Counted from the first letter of the stretch, positions 34,263 through 44,871 are shown. The stretch is DNA of 64,000 nt from Bradyrhizobium sp. Arg816 (GCF_029989365.1 NZ_JAPRAQ010000006.1:359599-423598); one strand, 5' to 3'. Notes: a model not told the origin generated them from the letters alone. Made by a program: numbers and translations.

Positions 34263-35564
34263 ATGACCCATATCGCCATCATCGGCGCCGGCATCACCGG
34301 CGTAACGACCGCCCATGCCCTGCTCGAACGCGGATACAAGGTGACGGTGCTCGACAAGCACCGCTACGCCGCGATGGAGACCTCCTTCGCCAATGGCGGA
34401 CAGCTCTCCGCCAGCAATGCCGAGGTGTGGAATAGCACCGCAACGATCCTGAAGGGTCTGCGCTGGATGTTCCGGCGCGATGCGCCGCTGCTGATGAACC
34501 CGCGGCCGAACTGGCACAAATATTCGTGGATGAGCGAGTTCGTCGCCAATATCGGCAACTACCGCGCCAACACGGTTCAGACCACACGGCTCGCGATCGA
34601 AGCCCGCAAGCATCTGTTCGAGATCGCGGAGCGCGAAGGCATCGACTTCGATCTCGAACGCCGCGGCATCCTGCACATCTGTCACGACAAGAAAGGTTTT
34701 GAATCCGGTCTGCAGGTCAACGCGCTGCTGAAGGAAGGCGGGCTCGATCGCCGTCCGGTGACACCGGAGGAGATCCGCGCCATCGAGCCGACGCTGCGCA
34801 AGGACTATTATGGCGGCTTCTACACGCCGTCGGATGCGACCGGCGATATCCACAAATTCACGCGCGGACTTGCGGAAGCCTGCAAGCGGCGCGGCGCGAC
34901 CTTTATCCACGAAGCCAACATCGATTCCATTGCCCAGGCAGGTGGCGGCTTTGTCATCGGCTGGGCTGATCTTTCCGCAACCGACGCTGTCGCGTCCGCG
35001 CGCGGCATGCTGAAGGTGGACGGTGTCGTGGTCTGCGCCGGTGTGGCCAGCCGTCACTTCGCCGCCCTCCTCGACGAGCGCGTCAACGTCTATCCGGTGA
35101 AGGGCTATTCGATCACCGTGCAGCTCGACACTGCGGCGAGCCGCAATGCGACGCCGACCGTCAGCCTGCTCGACGAAGCCGCCAAGATCGTCACCAGCCG
35201 GCTCGGCGCCGATCGCTTCCGCGTCGCAGGCACCGCCGAATTCAACGACTTCAACCGCGACATCCGCGCCGACCGGGTGCAGCCGCTGGTCGACTGGGTG
35301 CGCAACAATTTCCCCGCCGTCGAAACGTCCAGGGTCGTGCCCTGGGCCGGGCTGCGGCCGATGATGCCGAACATGATGCCGGTGGTGCGCGCAGGACGGA
35401 TGCCGGGCGTGTTCTTCAACACCGGCCACGGCCATCTCGGCTGGACCTTGTCGGCCGCGACCGCGCAGATGATTGCCGGAACCATCGACGGCTGGCGCGG
35501 GCTCAACGCACCGCCGGCCGCACCGTCACTCAGGGTTGAGCGCGAGTTCCGCCATGCATCCTGA
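34263..35564 (+). CDS. dadA: D-amino-acid dehydrogenase (DadA-like FAD oxidoreductase)
   Basis: 433 residues from the ATG at 34263. The N-terminal dinucleotide-binding motif IAIIGAGITGVTTAHALLER and the DadA-like FANGGQLSASNAEVW segment are present, and the C-terminus has the FAD motif FNTGHGHLGWTLSAATAQMI. Enzymes of this group oxidise D-amino acids, or glycine in some members, to the keto acid and ammonia, passing electrons to the membrane. The glycine riboswitch directly upstream suggests that glycine is a substrate or signal. It probably acts on D-residues released from imported peptides. Confidence 0.88.
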   Translation: MTHIAIIGAGITGVTTAHALLERGYKVTVLDKHRYAAMETSFANGGQLSASNAEVWNSTATILKGLRWMFRRDAPLLMNPRPNWHKYSWMSEFVANIGNYRANTVQTTRLAIEARKHLFEIAEREGIDFDLERRGILHICHDKKGFESGLQVNALLKEGGLDRRPVTPEEIRAIEPTLRKDYYGGFYTPSDATGDIHKFTRGLAEACKRRGATFIHEANIDSIAQAGGGFVIGWADLSATDAVASARGMLKVDGVVVCAGVASRHFAALLDERVNVYPVKGYSITVQLDTAASRNATPTVSLLDEAAKIVTSRLGADRFRVAGTAEFNDFNRDIRADRVQPLVDWVRNNFPAVETSRVVPWAGLRPMMPNMMPVVRAGRMPGVFFNTGHGHLGWTLSAATAQMIAGTIDGWRGLNAPPAAPSLRVEREFRHAS

Positions 35565-35745
35565 GTGGTCGATATCGGAGGCTCGGCGGCCTCTTGCGAC
35601 CGCCCTGCCCTTGGCACACAATTTGCCCCGAAACGTCGGCTTCTCCGGCCGGCTTTCCAGCCCGAGTGACAGGCGTGCATGATAGAAAGAACCGATTCCA
35701 CGGGGGCCTCCGGGCCCCACAAGTTCCGCAGCCGGAGATAGGTGC

Positions 35746-36687
35746 ATGCTAGGTTATCTCATTCGCCGCGTTCTGGCCGCGGTGCCCGTGATGGGCGTCG
35801 TCGCGCTGTTCGTCTTCCTGCTGCTGCGGCTGACGCCGGGCGATCCCGCCGCAATTCTCGCCGGCGATAACGCGACGCCGGAACGGCTGGAACGCATCCG
35901 CGACTCGCTCGGCCTCAACGAGCCGCTGATCGTGCAGTTCATCACCTGGATGAACAAGCTGCTGCACGGCGATCTCGGGACGTCGCTGATCTCCAATTTG
36001 CCAGTCATGAAGATGATCAGCCAGCGCGTCGAGCCGTCGATCTCGATTGCGCTCTCGACAATCATCCTCGCGGTGATCGTCGCCGTGCCGCTGGGCGTCA
36101 TCGCGGCGTGGAAGCACGGCACCTGGATCGACCGTTTCGTGATGGGCCTCTCCGTGCTCGGCTTCTCCGTGCCGGTGTTCGTGGTCGGCTATCTGCTGAT
36201 CGAGGTCTTCGCGATCGACCTGCGCTGGGTGCCGGTGCAGGGCTTCCGCAGCATCTTCAACGGCTTTGGACCGTTCTTCGAGCGCATCATCCTGCCGACC
36301 TGCGCGCTCTCCTTCATCTACATCGCGCTGATCGCGCGCATGACGCGCGCGGCGATGCTCGACGTGCTCGGTGAGGACTACGTCCGCACCGCCCGCGCCA
36401 AGGGCATCAACGAGGTCGCCGTGATGATGCGCCATGCGCTGCGCAACGCGGCCGTGCCCGTGATCACCGTGATCGGCACCGGCTTTGCGCTGCTGATCTC
36501 CGGCGTCGTCGTCACCGAGAGCGTGTTCAACATCCCCGGCATCGGCCGCCTCACGGTGGACGCGGTGCTGGCGCGCGACTATCCGGTCATCCAGGCGATG
36601 ATCCTGCTGACGTCGCTGATCTATGTCGTCGTCAATCTCCTGATCGACGTCGCCTACACGCTGCTCGATCCCCGGATCCGGTACTAG
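35746..36687 (+). CDS. ABC transporter permease (DppB type)
   Basis: 313 residues with six membrane helices. The N-terminal LLRLTPGDPAAILAG is the conserved DppB/OppB periplasmic-loop start, and the EAA-type cytoplasmic loop (DYVRTARAKGINEVAVMMRHALRNA) docks the ATPase. It is the first of three transporter genes, 181 bases after dadA. It pairs with the next permease to import peptides. Confidence 0.92.
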   Translation: MLGYLIRRVLAAVPVMGVVALFVFLLLRLTPGDPAAILAGDNATPERLERIRDSLGLNEPLIVQFITWMNKLLHGDLGTSLISNLPVMKMISQRVEPSISIALSTIILAVIVAVPLGVIAAWKHGTWIDRFVMGLSVLGFSVPVFVVGYLLIEVFAIDLRWVPVQGFRSIFNGFGPFFERIILPTCALSFIYIALIARMTRAAMLDVLGEDYVRTARAKGINEVAVMMRHALRNAAVPVITVIGTGFALLISGVVVTESVFNIPGIGRLTVDAVLARDYPVIQAMILLTSLIYVVVNLLIDVAYTLLDPRIRY

Positions 36688-36707
36688 GGCTAAGGATACC
36701 AACAAAA

Positions 36708-37595
36708 ATGTCCGTCGATAGCCTTCCCCAGTCGTCCATTCCGATCACGTCGCCGCTGCGGCCGCGTTTCGGATTCCTCACCTCGACGCCGATCATCGCG
36801 GCGGCCACGATCTTGCTCGCGCTGATCGTGCTGGTCTCGATCCTGGCGCCGCTGATCGCGCCGCACGATCCGGTCCAGCTTGCGCCCTCGCAGCGGCTGA
36901 AGCCGGCCTCGGCGCAGTTCCTGCTCGGCACCGACGCCTATGGCCGTGACCTCTTGTCGCGCGTCATCTATGGCGGCCGCATCTCGCTCCTGATCGGCAT
37001 CGGCTCGGCGATCCTGGCGATCGCCATCGGCCTTGCGATTGGCCTCGTCTCAGGCTTCTTCAAGCTGGTCGATGCCGTCCTGATGCGCGTCATGGACGGC
37101 CTCATGGCGATGCCGAGCATCCTGCTCGCGATCGCTGTGGTGTCGCTGTCCGGCGCCAGCATCTGGACCGTGCTGGTCGCGATCACCATCCCCGAAATTC
37201 CGCGCGTGGCGCGCCTGGTGCGCTCGGTCGTGCTGTCCGCGCGCGAGGAGCCCTATGTGGAAGCCGCGATCTCGGTCGGCTCCAGCCTGCCGAAGATCAT
37301 GTGGCGCCATCTGATGCCGAACACGATCGCGCCGCTGATCGTCCAGGGCACCTATGTCTGTGCCTCCGCGATCCTGACCGAGGCCATCCTCTCCTTCCTC
37401 GGCGCCGGCATCTCGCCGGAGACGCCGACCTGGGGCAACATCATGGCCGAGGGCCGTCAGTATTTTCAGCTCAAGCCGACGCTGATCTTCTGGCCGGGCC
37501 TGCTGCTTTCGATTGCCATCCTCAGCATCAATTTGATCGGCGACGCCGCCCGCGACGCACTCGATCCCCGCATGAAGCAGCGGGAGGGCAAGTGA
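36708..37595 (+). CDS. ABC transporter permease (DppC type)
   Basis: 295 residues. The N-terminal helix is followed by APHDPVQLAPSQRLKPASAQFLLGTDAYGRDLLSRV, of which LGTDAYGRDLLSR is the DppC signature. There are six helices and an EAA loop (EPYVEAAISVGSSLPKIMWRH). Its stop overlaps the ATG of the ATPase gene by one base, which indicates translational coupling. Confidence 0.92.
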   Translation: MSVDSLPQSSIPITSPLRPRFGFLTSTPIIAAATILLALIVLVSILAPLIAPHDPVQLAPSQRLKPASAQFLLGTDAYGRDLLSRVIYGGRISLLIGIGSAILAIAIGLAIGLVSGFFKLVDAVLMRVMDGLMAMPSILLAIAVVSLSGASIWTVLVAITIPEIPRVARLVRSVVLSAREEPYVEAAISVGSSLPKIMWRHLMPNTIAPLIVQGTYVCASAILTEAILSFLGAGISPETPTWGNIMAEGRQYFQLKPTLIFWPGLLLSIAILSINLIGDAARDALDPRMKQREGK

Positions 37596-39259
37596 TGACG
37601 GATCAAGTGATGACCAACCCAGTCCTCGACATCAACAACCTCGTCGTCTCCGTCGGCAAGAAGCCGAAGGGCGCCAACATCATCGACGGCATCTCGATCC
37701 AGGTGCACAAGGGCGAGACACTGTGTCTCGTCGGCGAAAGCGGCTCGGGCAAGTCGGTGACCTCGCTCACCACGATGGGCCTGCTGCCGAAGGGCACGCT
37801 GGTTCCGACCGGCGGCAGCGTCAAGCTGGTCGGCGAAGAGATTCTCACCGCGACCGATCGCCGGCTGCGCCAGCTCCGCGCCACGCAGATGGCGATGATC
37901 TTCCAGGAGCCGATGACCGCGCTCAATCCGGTGGTGCCGGTCGGCCGCCAGATCGACGAAGTGCTGCGCGCCCACACCGATCTCGACGCCAAGGCGCGGA
38001 AGAAGCGCATTCTCGACATGATGGAGCAGGTCCGCCTGCCCCAGGTCGAGCGCATCTTCGCCTCCTATCCGCATCGCCTGTCCGGCGGCCAGCGCCAGCG
38101 CATCATGATCGCGATGGCGCTGGTGCTGGAGCCGAAGCTGCTGATCGCCGACGAGCCGACCACCGCGCTCGACGTCACCACGCAGAAGCAGATCCTGACG
38201 CTGATCCGCGACCTCCAGCGCGATCACGGCACGGCCGTCCTTTTCATCACCCACGACATGGGCGTCGTCGCCGAGATCGCCGACCGCGTCGCTGTGATGC
38301 GGCAGGGCCGGCTGGTCGAGACCGGTCCGCTCGAGACCGTGCTGCGCAACCCGACCATGGAGTACACCCGCAACCTGCTTTCAGCGGTGCCGAGCCTGGT
38401 GCCGCGCGCGGCGCGGCCCGAGACCAAAGAGCCGGTGGTGCTGGAAGCCAACGAGCTCGGCAAGGTCTATAAGGAGCGTGCCTTCTTCGGCAAAGGCCGC
38501 GAGGTCGTCGCCGCCGACAAGGTGACGCTGACGCTGCGCAAGGGCCGCACGCTCGGCATCGTCGGCGAGAGCGGCTCGGGCAAGTCGACGGTCGCGCGGT
38601 GCATCGTGCGCCTGATCGATCCGACCTCGGGCGGCGTGCGCCTTGCCGGCCGCGAGATCGCCGACATCTCGCGCCGACTGCTTCAGCCGCACCGGCAGAA
38701 GATCCAGATCGTGTTCCAGGATCCCTATCGCTCGCTCAACCCGCGCATTACCGTCGGCGAGAGCATCGCGGAAGGCCCGATCAATTACGGCACCCCGCAT
38801 GCCGATGCGATGAAGCGGGCGCGCGAGCTGCTCGAGCTCGTCGGCCTGCCTGCGGACGCAGTGACGCGCTATCCGCACCAGTTCTCCGGCGGTCAGCGCC
38901 AGCGCATCGCCATTGCGCGTGCGCTCGCGCTCGATCCGGACGTGCTGGTCGCGGACGAAGCGGTCTCCGCGCTCGACGTCTCGGTGCAAGCGCAGGTGCT
39001 GGAACTGCTCGACGAGATTCAGAATCGGCTCGGCATCGCCATCCTGTTCATCACCCACGATCTGCGCGTCGCAGCGCAAATCTGCGACGAGGTCGTGGTG
39101 ATGCAGCACGGCCGTGTGGTCGAACAGGGCCTGGCCGCCGAGGTGCTGACGCATCCGAAGGAAGCCTACACCAGGGCCCTGCTGGAGGCCGCACCGGGCC
39201 GCGGCTGGGATTTTGCGAACTTCCGACCGGTATCGGAAGGCGTCGCGGCGACGCTGTAG
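37595..39259 (+). CDS. ABC transporter double ATPase (DppD-DppF fusion)
   Basis: 554 residues from the ATG at 37595, overlapping the permease stop. Two complete nucleotide-binding domains lie in tandem. The first has GESGSGKS at residues 47-54, LSGGQRQR, LLIADEPTTALD and FITHDMG. The second has a second GESGSGKS, FSGGQRQR, VLVADEAVSALD (with Ala replacing the usual Pro after Glu) and FITHDLR. Each domain is followed by an oligopeptide-transporter C-terminal extension. It powers the Dpp-type importer. Confidence 0.92.
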   Translation: MTDQVMTNPVLDINNLVVSVGKKPKGANIIDGISIQVHKGETLCLVGESGSGKSVTSLTTMGLLPKGTLVPTGGSVKLVGEEILTATDRRLRQLRATQMAMIFQEPMTALNPVVPVGRQIDEVLRAHTDLDAKARKKRILDMMEQVRLPQVERIFASYPHRLSGGQRQRIMIAMALVLEPKLLIADEPTTALDVTTQKQILTLIRDLQRDHGTAVLFITHDMGVVAEIADRVAVMRQGRLVETGPLETVLRNPTMEYTRNLLSAVPSLVPRAARPETKEPVVLEANELGKVYKERAFFGKGREVVAADKVTLTLRKGRTLGIVGESGSGKSTVARCIVRLIDPTSGGVRLAGREIADISRRLLQPHRQKIQIVFQDPYRSLNPRITVGESIAEGPINYGTPHADAMKRARELLELVGLPADAVTRYPHQFSGGQRQRIAIARALALDPDVLVADEAVSALDVSVQAQVLELLDEIQNRLGIAILFITHDLRVAAQICDEVVVMQHGRVVEQGLAAEVLTHPKEAYTRALLEAAPGRGWDFANFRPVSEGVAATL

Positions 39260-39270
39260 GTTTGTCCACT

Positions 39271-39355
39271 CGTCATTGCGAGCGGAGCGAAGCAATCCAG
39301 AGTCCCTCTGCGGAGACGGTCTGGATTGCTTCGCTTCGCTTCGCTCGCAATGACG
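39271..39355. repeat. REP-like palindrome, class A
   Basis: The left arm begins CGTCATTGCGAGCG and runs AGCGAAGCAATCCAG. The right arm is its near-reverse complement, CTGGATTGCTTCG to CGCAATGACG. Related copies occur at 46496-46614 and, as half an element, at 58806-58835. It can form a long hairpin after the transporter operon. Confidence 0.85.
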
Positions 39356-39478
39356 GTGATCGCGGCAAGTATTCCCAAAACAGCTTGAGGCCATGCATAG
39401 CGCGAGTGCGTCCCACCTTGCTCTCGCCGCAGGCACAAGGCTAACGTCCCGAACTCTTTATTGACCGGACCAGAATTA

Positions 39479-40984
39479 ATGACACGCATCGCCGTCGGCG
39501 GCTTCCTGCACGAGACCAACACGTTCGCCCCGACCAAGGCGACTTTCGCGGATTTCCAGCATGGCGGCGGCTGGCCGGCCATGACGGAAGGCGCCGACGT
39601 GCTGAAGGTGATGCGCCGCATCAATGTCGGCCTTGCCGGTTTCGTCGACAGCGCCGAAGCCAACGGCTGGGACCTCATTCCGACGATCGCCTGTGGCGCA
39701 AGTCCGTCGGCGCATGTCACCAGGGACGCCTTCGAGCGTATCGTAAAGGTGATGGTCGACGGTATCGCCGCCGCCGGCCCGCTCGATGCGGTCTATCTCG
39801 ATCTGCATGGCGCGATGGTGACCGAGCATCTCGACGACGGCGAAGGCGAAATCTTGGCGCGCGTGCGCCGCGTCATCGGCAAGGAGGTTCCGCTCGTTGC
39901 CAGCCTCGACCTGCACGCCAACGTCACGCCCGAGATGATGGAACACGCGGACGCGCTGATCGCCTACCGCACCTATCCGCACGTCGACATGGCCGAGACC
40001 GGCCGCGCCGCCGCAAGGCACCTCGCCCTGCTGCTGAAGACCAAGCAGCGCTTTGCAAAGTCGTTTCGCCAATTGCCGTTCTTGATCGCGATCAGCTGGC
40101 AATGCACCAATGACTTTCCCACCAAGGGCATCTACGAAAAACTGGCCGCGCTGGAGAGCGAAGCCGTTCCGACGCTGTCCTTCGCGCCCGGCTTCCCCGC
40201 CGCAGACTTCCGCGACTGCGGCCCGAGCGTGTTCGCCTATGGCAAGACGCAGGCCGACGCCGACCGCGCGGCCGATGCGATCGTCAAACTGATCGAAAGC
40301 CACGAGGACGATTTCGACGGCAAGATCTGGTCGCCCGACGACGGCGTGCGCCATGCGATGGAACTCGCCAAGGGCGCGAGCAAGCCGATCATCATCGCCG
40401 ACACCCAGGACAATCCCGGCGCCGGCGGTGATTCCGACACCACCGGCATGCTGCGCGCACTGGTGCGCAACAAGGCGAGCGCGGCGACCGGCGCGATCTA
40501 CGATCCGGCATCGGCCAAGGCCGCACATGACGCCGGCGTCGGCGCGACCGTGACGCTGTCGCTCGGCGGCAAGTCCGGCATCCCCGGCGACGAGCCCTAT
40601 CGCGAGACCTTCATCGTCGAAAAACTCTCCGACGGCCGCTTCATCGCGCCCGGCCCGTATTACGGCGGCCGCGAGATGGAGATGGGCCCGTCCGCAGCCT
40701 TGCGCATCGGTGATGTCCGCGTCGTGGTCTCATCGCACAAGGCGCAGCTCGCCGATCAGGCGATGTACCGCTATGTCGGCATCGAGCCGACCGAAGAGAA
40801 GATTTTGGTCAACAAGAGCTCGGTGCACTTTCGCGCCGATTTCGAGCCGATCGCGGAAAAGCTGATGATCTGCGCCGCGCCCGGCGCGATGCCGGCCGAC
40901 ACTGCCACCCTGCCCTGGACGCGCCTGCGGCCGGGCATCCGCATCAAGCCGAACGGCCCCGTTTTCACGCCCCCATCACGCTAA
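39479..40984 (+). CDS. M81 family metallopeptidase (MlrC-like)
   Basis: 501 residues from the ATG at 39479. The N-terminal IAVGGFLHETNTFAPT with a His ligand, DLHGAMVTEH, and SLDLHANVTPEM with the Asp-x-His zinc ligands are the M81 hallmarks, as is YRTYPHVDMAETG. MlrC completes microcystin breakdown by cleaving small linear peptides. Most homologues act on unknown short or D-residue-containing peptides. It lies in a run with peptide transporter, M20 hydrolase and amidase genes, probably co-transcribed with the next two. Confidence 0.88.
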   Translation: MTRIAVGGFLHETNTFAPTKATFADFQHGGGWPAMTEGADVLKVMRRINVGLAGFVDSAEANGWDLIPTIACGASPSAHVTRDAFERIVKVMVDGIAAAGPLDAVYLDLHGAMVTEHLDDGEGEILARVRRVIGKEVPLVASLDLHANVTPEMMEHADALIAYRTYPHVDMAETGRAAARHLALLLKTKQRFAKSFRQLPFLIAISWQCTNDFPTKGIYEKLAALESEAVPTLSFAPGFPAADFRDCGPSVFAYGKTQADADRAADAIVKLIESHEDDFDGKIWSPDDGVRHAMELAKGASKPIIIADTQDNPGAGGDSDTTGMLRALVRNKASAATGAIYDPASAKAAHDAGVGATVTLSLGGKSGIPGDEPYRETFIVEKLSDGRFIAPGPYYGGREMEMGPSAALRIGDVRVVVSSHKAQLADQAMYRYVGIEPTEEKILVNKSSVHFRADFEPIAEKLMICAAPGAMPADTATLPWTRLRPGIRIKPNGPVFTPPSR

Positions 40985-40997
40985 CCGGACAGGACAC

Positions 40998-42161
40998 ATG
41001 CCCACGATCGACCGCATCGACGGCTATGCCGACGAACTCACTGCTATCAGGCGCGACCTCCACGCCCATCCCGAGATCGGCTTCGAGGAAGTGCGCACCT
41101 CCGGCATCGTCGCCGACAAGCTGAAGAGCTGGGGCATCGAGGTGCATCGCGGTCTCGGCGGCACCGGCGTGATCGGCGTCATCAAGGGCAAGGGTTCGAG
41201 CGCCAAGCGCATCGGCCTGCGCGCCGACATGGACGCGCTGCCGATGGAAGAGAACACCAACCTGAAATGGAGCTCGAAAATCCCCGGCCGCTTCCACGGC
41301 TGCGGCCATGACGGCCACACGACCATGCTGCTCGGCACTGCGCGCTACCTCGCCGAGACCAAAAATTTCGACGGCACCGTGCACCTGATCTTCCAGCCCG
41401 CCGAGGAAGGCCTTGGTGGCGCCCGCGCGATGATCAAGGACGGGCTGTTCGAGAAATTCCCCTGCGACGAGCTCTACGGCCTGCACAACGCGCCCGACCT
41501 CAATCTCGGCGAGATCGCGATCCTGCCCGGCCCCGCGATGGCCAGTGCCGACTTCTTCGACCTCCGCATCACCGGCTACGGCGCGCATGGCGCGATGCCC
41601 GAGCGCTCCAAGGACGCGGTGATCATCGCGACCACGCTGGCGCAGGCGATCCAGACCATCGTCAGCCGCAACGTCGAGCCGCTGCAGGCCGCCGTCATCT
41701 CGATCACGCAGATTCACGCCGGTTCCGCCTATAACGTCATCCCCGGCGACGCGCATCTCTGCGGCACCATCCGCACCTTCTCGAAAGAAGTCCGCACCCT
41801 GATCGCCGAACGCATCCGCACGATCAGCGCCGGCATCGCGAGCGCCTATCAGTGTGTGATCGACGTCGACATCCGCGACACTTTCGACGTGCTGGTCAAC
41901 CAGGTCGAGCAGTCCAAGGTGGTCGAGGACGTCGCGCGCACGATCGTCGATCCCGCCAACGTCATCACCCGCACCCAGCCGAAGATGGGCAGCGAGGATT
42001 TCGCCGACATGCTGCAAACCATTCCCGGTGCCTATTTCTGGGTCGGCCACGACGGCTCGGTGCCCGTCCACAATCCCGGCTTTGTGCTCGACGACAAGAT
42101 CCTGCCGATCGGCGCCAGCATGTTCGCCCGGATCATCGAAACGCGCATGCCGGTAGGTTAG
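40998..42161 (+). CDS. M20 family amidohydrolase (hippurate hydrolase-like)
   Basis: 387 residues. The amidohydrolase metal site motifs are RADMDALPMEE, HGCGHDGHTTML (Cys and His ligands) and QPAEEGLGGA, with a late His in KMGSEDFADM...VGHDGSVPVHNPGFVLDD. The family cleaves N-acyl amino acids and related amides in the cytosol. It starts 13 bases after the M81 gene and ends two bases before the amidase ATG. Confidence 0.92.
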   Translation: MPTIDRIDGYADELTAIRRDLHAHPEIGFEEVRTSGIVADKLKSWGIEVHRGLGGTGVIGVIKGKGSSAKRIGLRADMDALPMEENTNLKWSSKIPGRFHGCGHDGHTTMLLGTARYLAETKNFDGTVHLIFQPAEEGLGGARAMIKDGLFEKFPCDELYGLHNAPDLNLGEIAILPGPAMASADFFDLRITGYGAHGAMPERSKDAVIIATTLAQAIQTIVSRNVEPLQAAVISITQIHAGSAYNVIPGDAHLCGTIRTFSKEVRTLIAERIRTISAGIASAYQCVIDVDIRDTFDVLVNQVEQSKVVEDVARTIVDPANVITRTQPKMGSEDFADMLQTIPGAYFWVGHDGSVPVHNPGFVLDDKILPIGASMFARIIETRMPVG

Positions 42162-42163
42162 CA

Positions 42164-43585
42164 ATGCACAAAAAGAGCGTCGAAGAGGCCGTCACCTCGC
42201 TGCACGATCTCTCCGCGGTCGATCTGATCGCGGGCTATCGGGCCAAGCAATTCTCGCCGAGCGAGGTGCTGGAGGACGTGCTTGCGCACGTCGCTGCGTG
42301 GGAACCTCACCTCAAGGCGCTCTATGCATTCGATCCCGACAGCGCGCGCGAGGCCGCAAAGGCCTCGACCGCGCGCTGGAGCGGGGGCGAACCCTCCGGC
42401 GCGCTCGACGGCGTGCCTGTGACAGTGAAGGACAACATCGCGACCAAGGGCGTGCCCGTCCCGCTCGGCGCTGCGAGCGTGAAGCTCGTGCCGGCCGAGA
42501 AGGACGCCCCGCCCGCTGCGCGACTGCGCGAGGCCGGTGCGATCATCTTCGCGAAGACCACCATGCCCGATTACGGCATGCTGTCCTCGGGGCTCTCCAG
42601 CTTCCACGCGCTGGCGCGCAATCCCTGGGACCTCTCCAAGAATCCCGGCGGCTCCAGCGCGGGCGCGGGCGCCGCTGCTGCGGCTGGCTACGGCCCCTTG
42701 CATCTCGGCACCGATATCGGCGGCTCGGTCCGCCTGCCTGCGGGCTGGTGCGGCCTCGTCGGCCTGAAACCCAGCTTTGGCCGCGTGCCGATCGACCCGA
42801 CCTATGTCGGCCGTGTTGCCGGTCCCATGACCCGCACGGTCGACGATTGCGCGCTGATGATGAGCGTCATTGCAAAGCCCGATCGGCGCGACGGCATGAG
42901 CCTGCCCGCCGAGCCTCTCAACTGGAAGGGGCTGGAGAAGTCGCCGCGCAAGCTCCGCATCGGCCTGATGCTCGATGCCGGCGTTGGTCTGCCGGCAGAG
43001 AGGCCGGTCCGCGATGTCGCGGTGAAAGCCGCAAAGGCGTTCGAATCCGCAGGGAGCGTCGTCACCGAGGTCGACGGCATTTTGACCCGCGAGATGCTCG
43101 ATGGCCTCGACAATTTCTGGCGCGCGCGGATGTGGGATGATCTGTCCAAGCTGACGCCGGCCGAACAGGCAAAGGTGCTGCCCTACATCTTCAAATGGGG
43201 CGCATCCGGCGCAAAGCTCTCGGGTGTGGATGTTATCCGCGGATTCAACCAGACCATGGCGATCCGCGCCGCTGCGTCAAAGCTGTTTTGCGAGCTCGAC
43301 TACGTGATCTCGCCGACCGCGCCGAACGTGAACTACCCTGCGGACTGGGCCGCGCCCACCAACGATCCCATGAGGCCGTTTGAGCACATCGCCTATACCG
43401 TGCCGTGGAATATGTCGGAGAACCCTGCCGTCTCCATCAATGGCGGCTTCGACGCCAATGGTTTTCCGATCGGTGTGCAGATCGTCGGCCGCCGCTTCGA
43501 CGATATCGGCGTGCTCGGCATGGCCAAGGCGTTCGAAGGCCTGCGTAGCGCACAACGGCCCTGGCCGAGCCCGCCGGCACGATAG
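42164..43585 (+). CDS. Amidase (amidase signature family)
   Basis: 473 residues from the ATG at 42164. The Ser-cisSer-Lys triad is in place: Lys in VTVKDNIATKG, cis-Ser in NPGGSSAGAGAAAAAG and nucleophile Ser in GTDIGGSVRLPAGWCGLVGLKPS. It hydrolyses an amide to acid and ammonia. With the preceding M81 and M20 genes it forms a tight three-gene unit for breaking peptide and amide bonds. Confidence 0.92.
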   Translation: MHKKSVEEAVTSLHDLSAVDLIAGYRAKQFSPSEVLEDVLAHVAAWEPHLKALYAFDPDSAREAAKASTARWSGGEPSGALDGVPVTVKDNIATKGVPVPLGAASVKLVPAEKDAPPAARLREAGAIIFAKTTMPDYGMLSSGLSSFHALARNPWDLSKNPGGSSAGAGAAAAAGYGPLHLGTDIGGSVRLPAGWCGLVGLKPSFGRVPIDPTYVGRVAGPMTRTVDDCALMMSVIAKPDRRDGMSLPAEPLNWKGLEKSPRKLRIGLMLDAGVGLPAERPVRDVAVKAAKAFESAGSVVTEVDGILTREMLDGLDNFWRARMWDDLSKLTPAEQAKVLPYIFKWGASGAKLSGVDVIRGFNQTMAIRAAASKLFCELDYVISPTAPNVNYPADWAAPTNDPMRPFEHIAYTVPWNMSENPAVSINGGFDANGFPIGVQIVGRRFDDIGVLGMAKAFEGLRSAQRPWPSPPAR

Positions 43586-43596
43586 CAACGCTCGAT

Positions 43597-43634
43597 CATT
43601 CCGGGATGCGCCCTTTGGGCGCAAGCCCGGATGA
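43597..43634. repeat. Short palindromic repeat after the amidase gene
   Basis: TCATTCCGGGATGCGCC pairs imperfectly with GGCGCAAGCCCGGATGA around CTTTG. It resembles the class E repeat at 53500-53541. Confidence 0.55.
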
Positions 43635-43668
43635 CTTGCTTGAGAGAGTATGCCGAGCTTATTGCTTC

Positions 43669-43826
43669 ACCCTCCCCTGGAGGGGGAGGGTCGGCTCACA
43701 TGGAGCGCAGCGAAATGTGAGACGGGGTGGGGTGACAGTCTCTCCGCGGACACAGTGCGCGTGTGGAGAGATCACCCCACCCCGCTCGCGCTGCGCGCGA
43801 TCGACCCTCCCCCTCCAGGGGAGGGT
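43669..43826. repeat. Large intergenic palindrome with 25-bp perfect arms
   Basis: The outer arms (43669-43693, beginning ACCCTCCCCTGGAG, and 43802-43826) are perfect reverse complements. Inside lie further arms (GGGGTGGGGTGA and TCACCCCACCCC). The element fills most of the gap between the amidase and enoyl-CoA hydratase genes. No gene is present in the gap 43586-43876. Confidence 0.85.
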
Positions 43827-43876
43827 CAGAGCCTCGGCCACTCCCGCAGTGAAAAGAACAAAGGAAGGAAACCACC

Positions 43877-44767
<891 letters not shown>

Positions 44768-44773
44768 CGCTCT

Positions 44774-44865
44774 CGTAGGGTGGGCAAAGGCGCTCTTGCG
44801 CCGTGCCCACGATCTGTTGCGACAACAGCCAGATGGTGGGCACGCTCCGCTTTGCCCACCCTACG
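44774..44865. repeat. REP-like palindrome, class B
   Basis: The outer arms CGTAGGGTGGGCAAAG and CTTTGCCCACCCTACG are perfect reverse complements, with inner arms (CGTGCCCAC, GTGGGCACG). A related copy is at 62231-62326. Confidence 0.85.
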
Positions 44866-44871
44866 GCACCG

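Noticed and set aside
43669..43826. Possible CRISPR or IS end suggested by repeated arms
   Set aside because: Only one inverted pair, no regular spacers, no transposase and no flanking target duplication.
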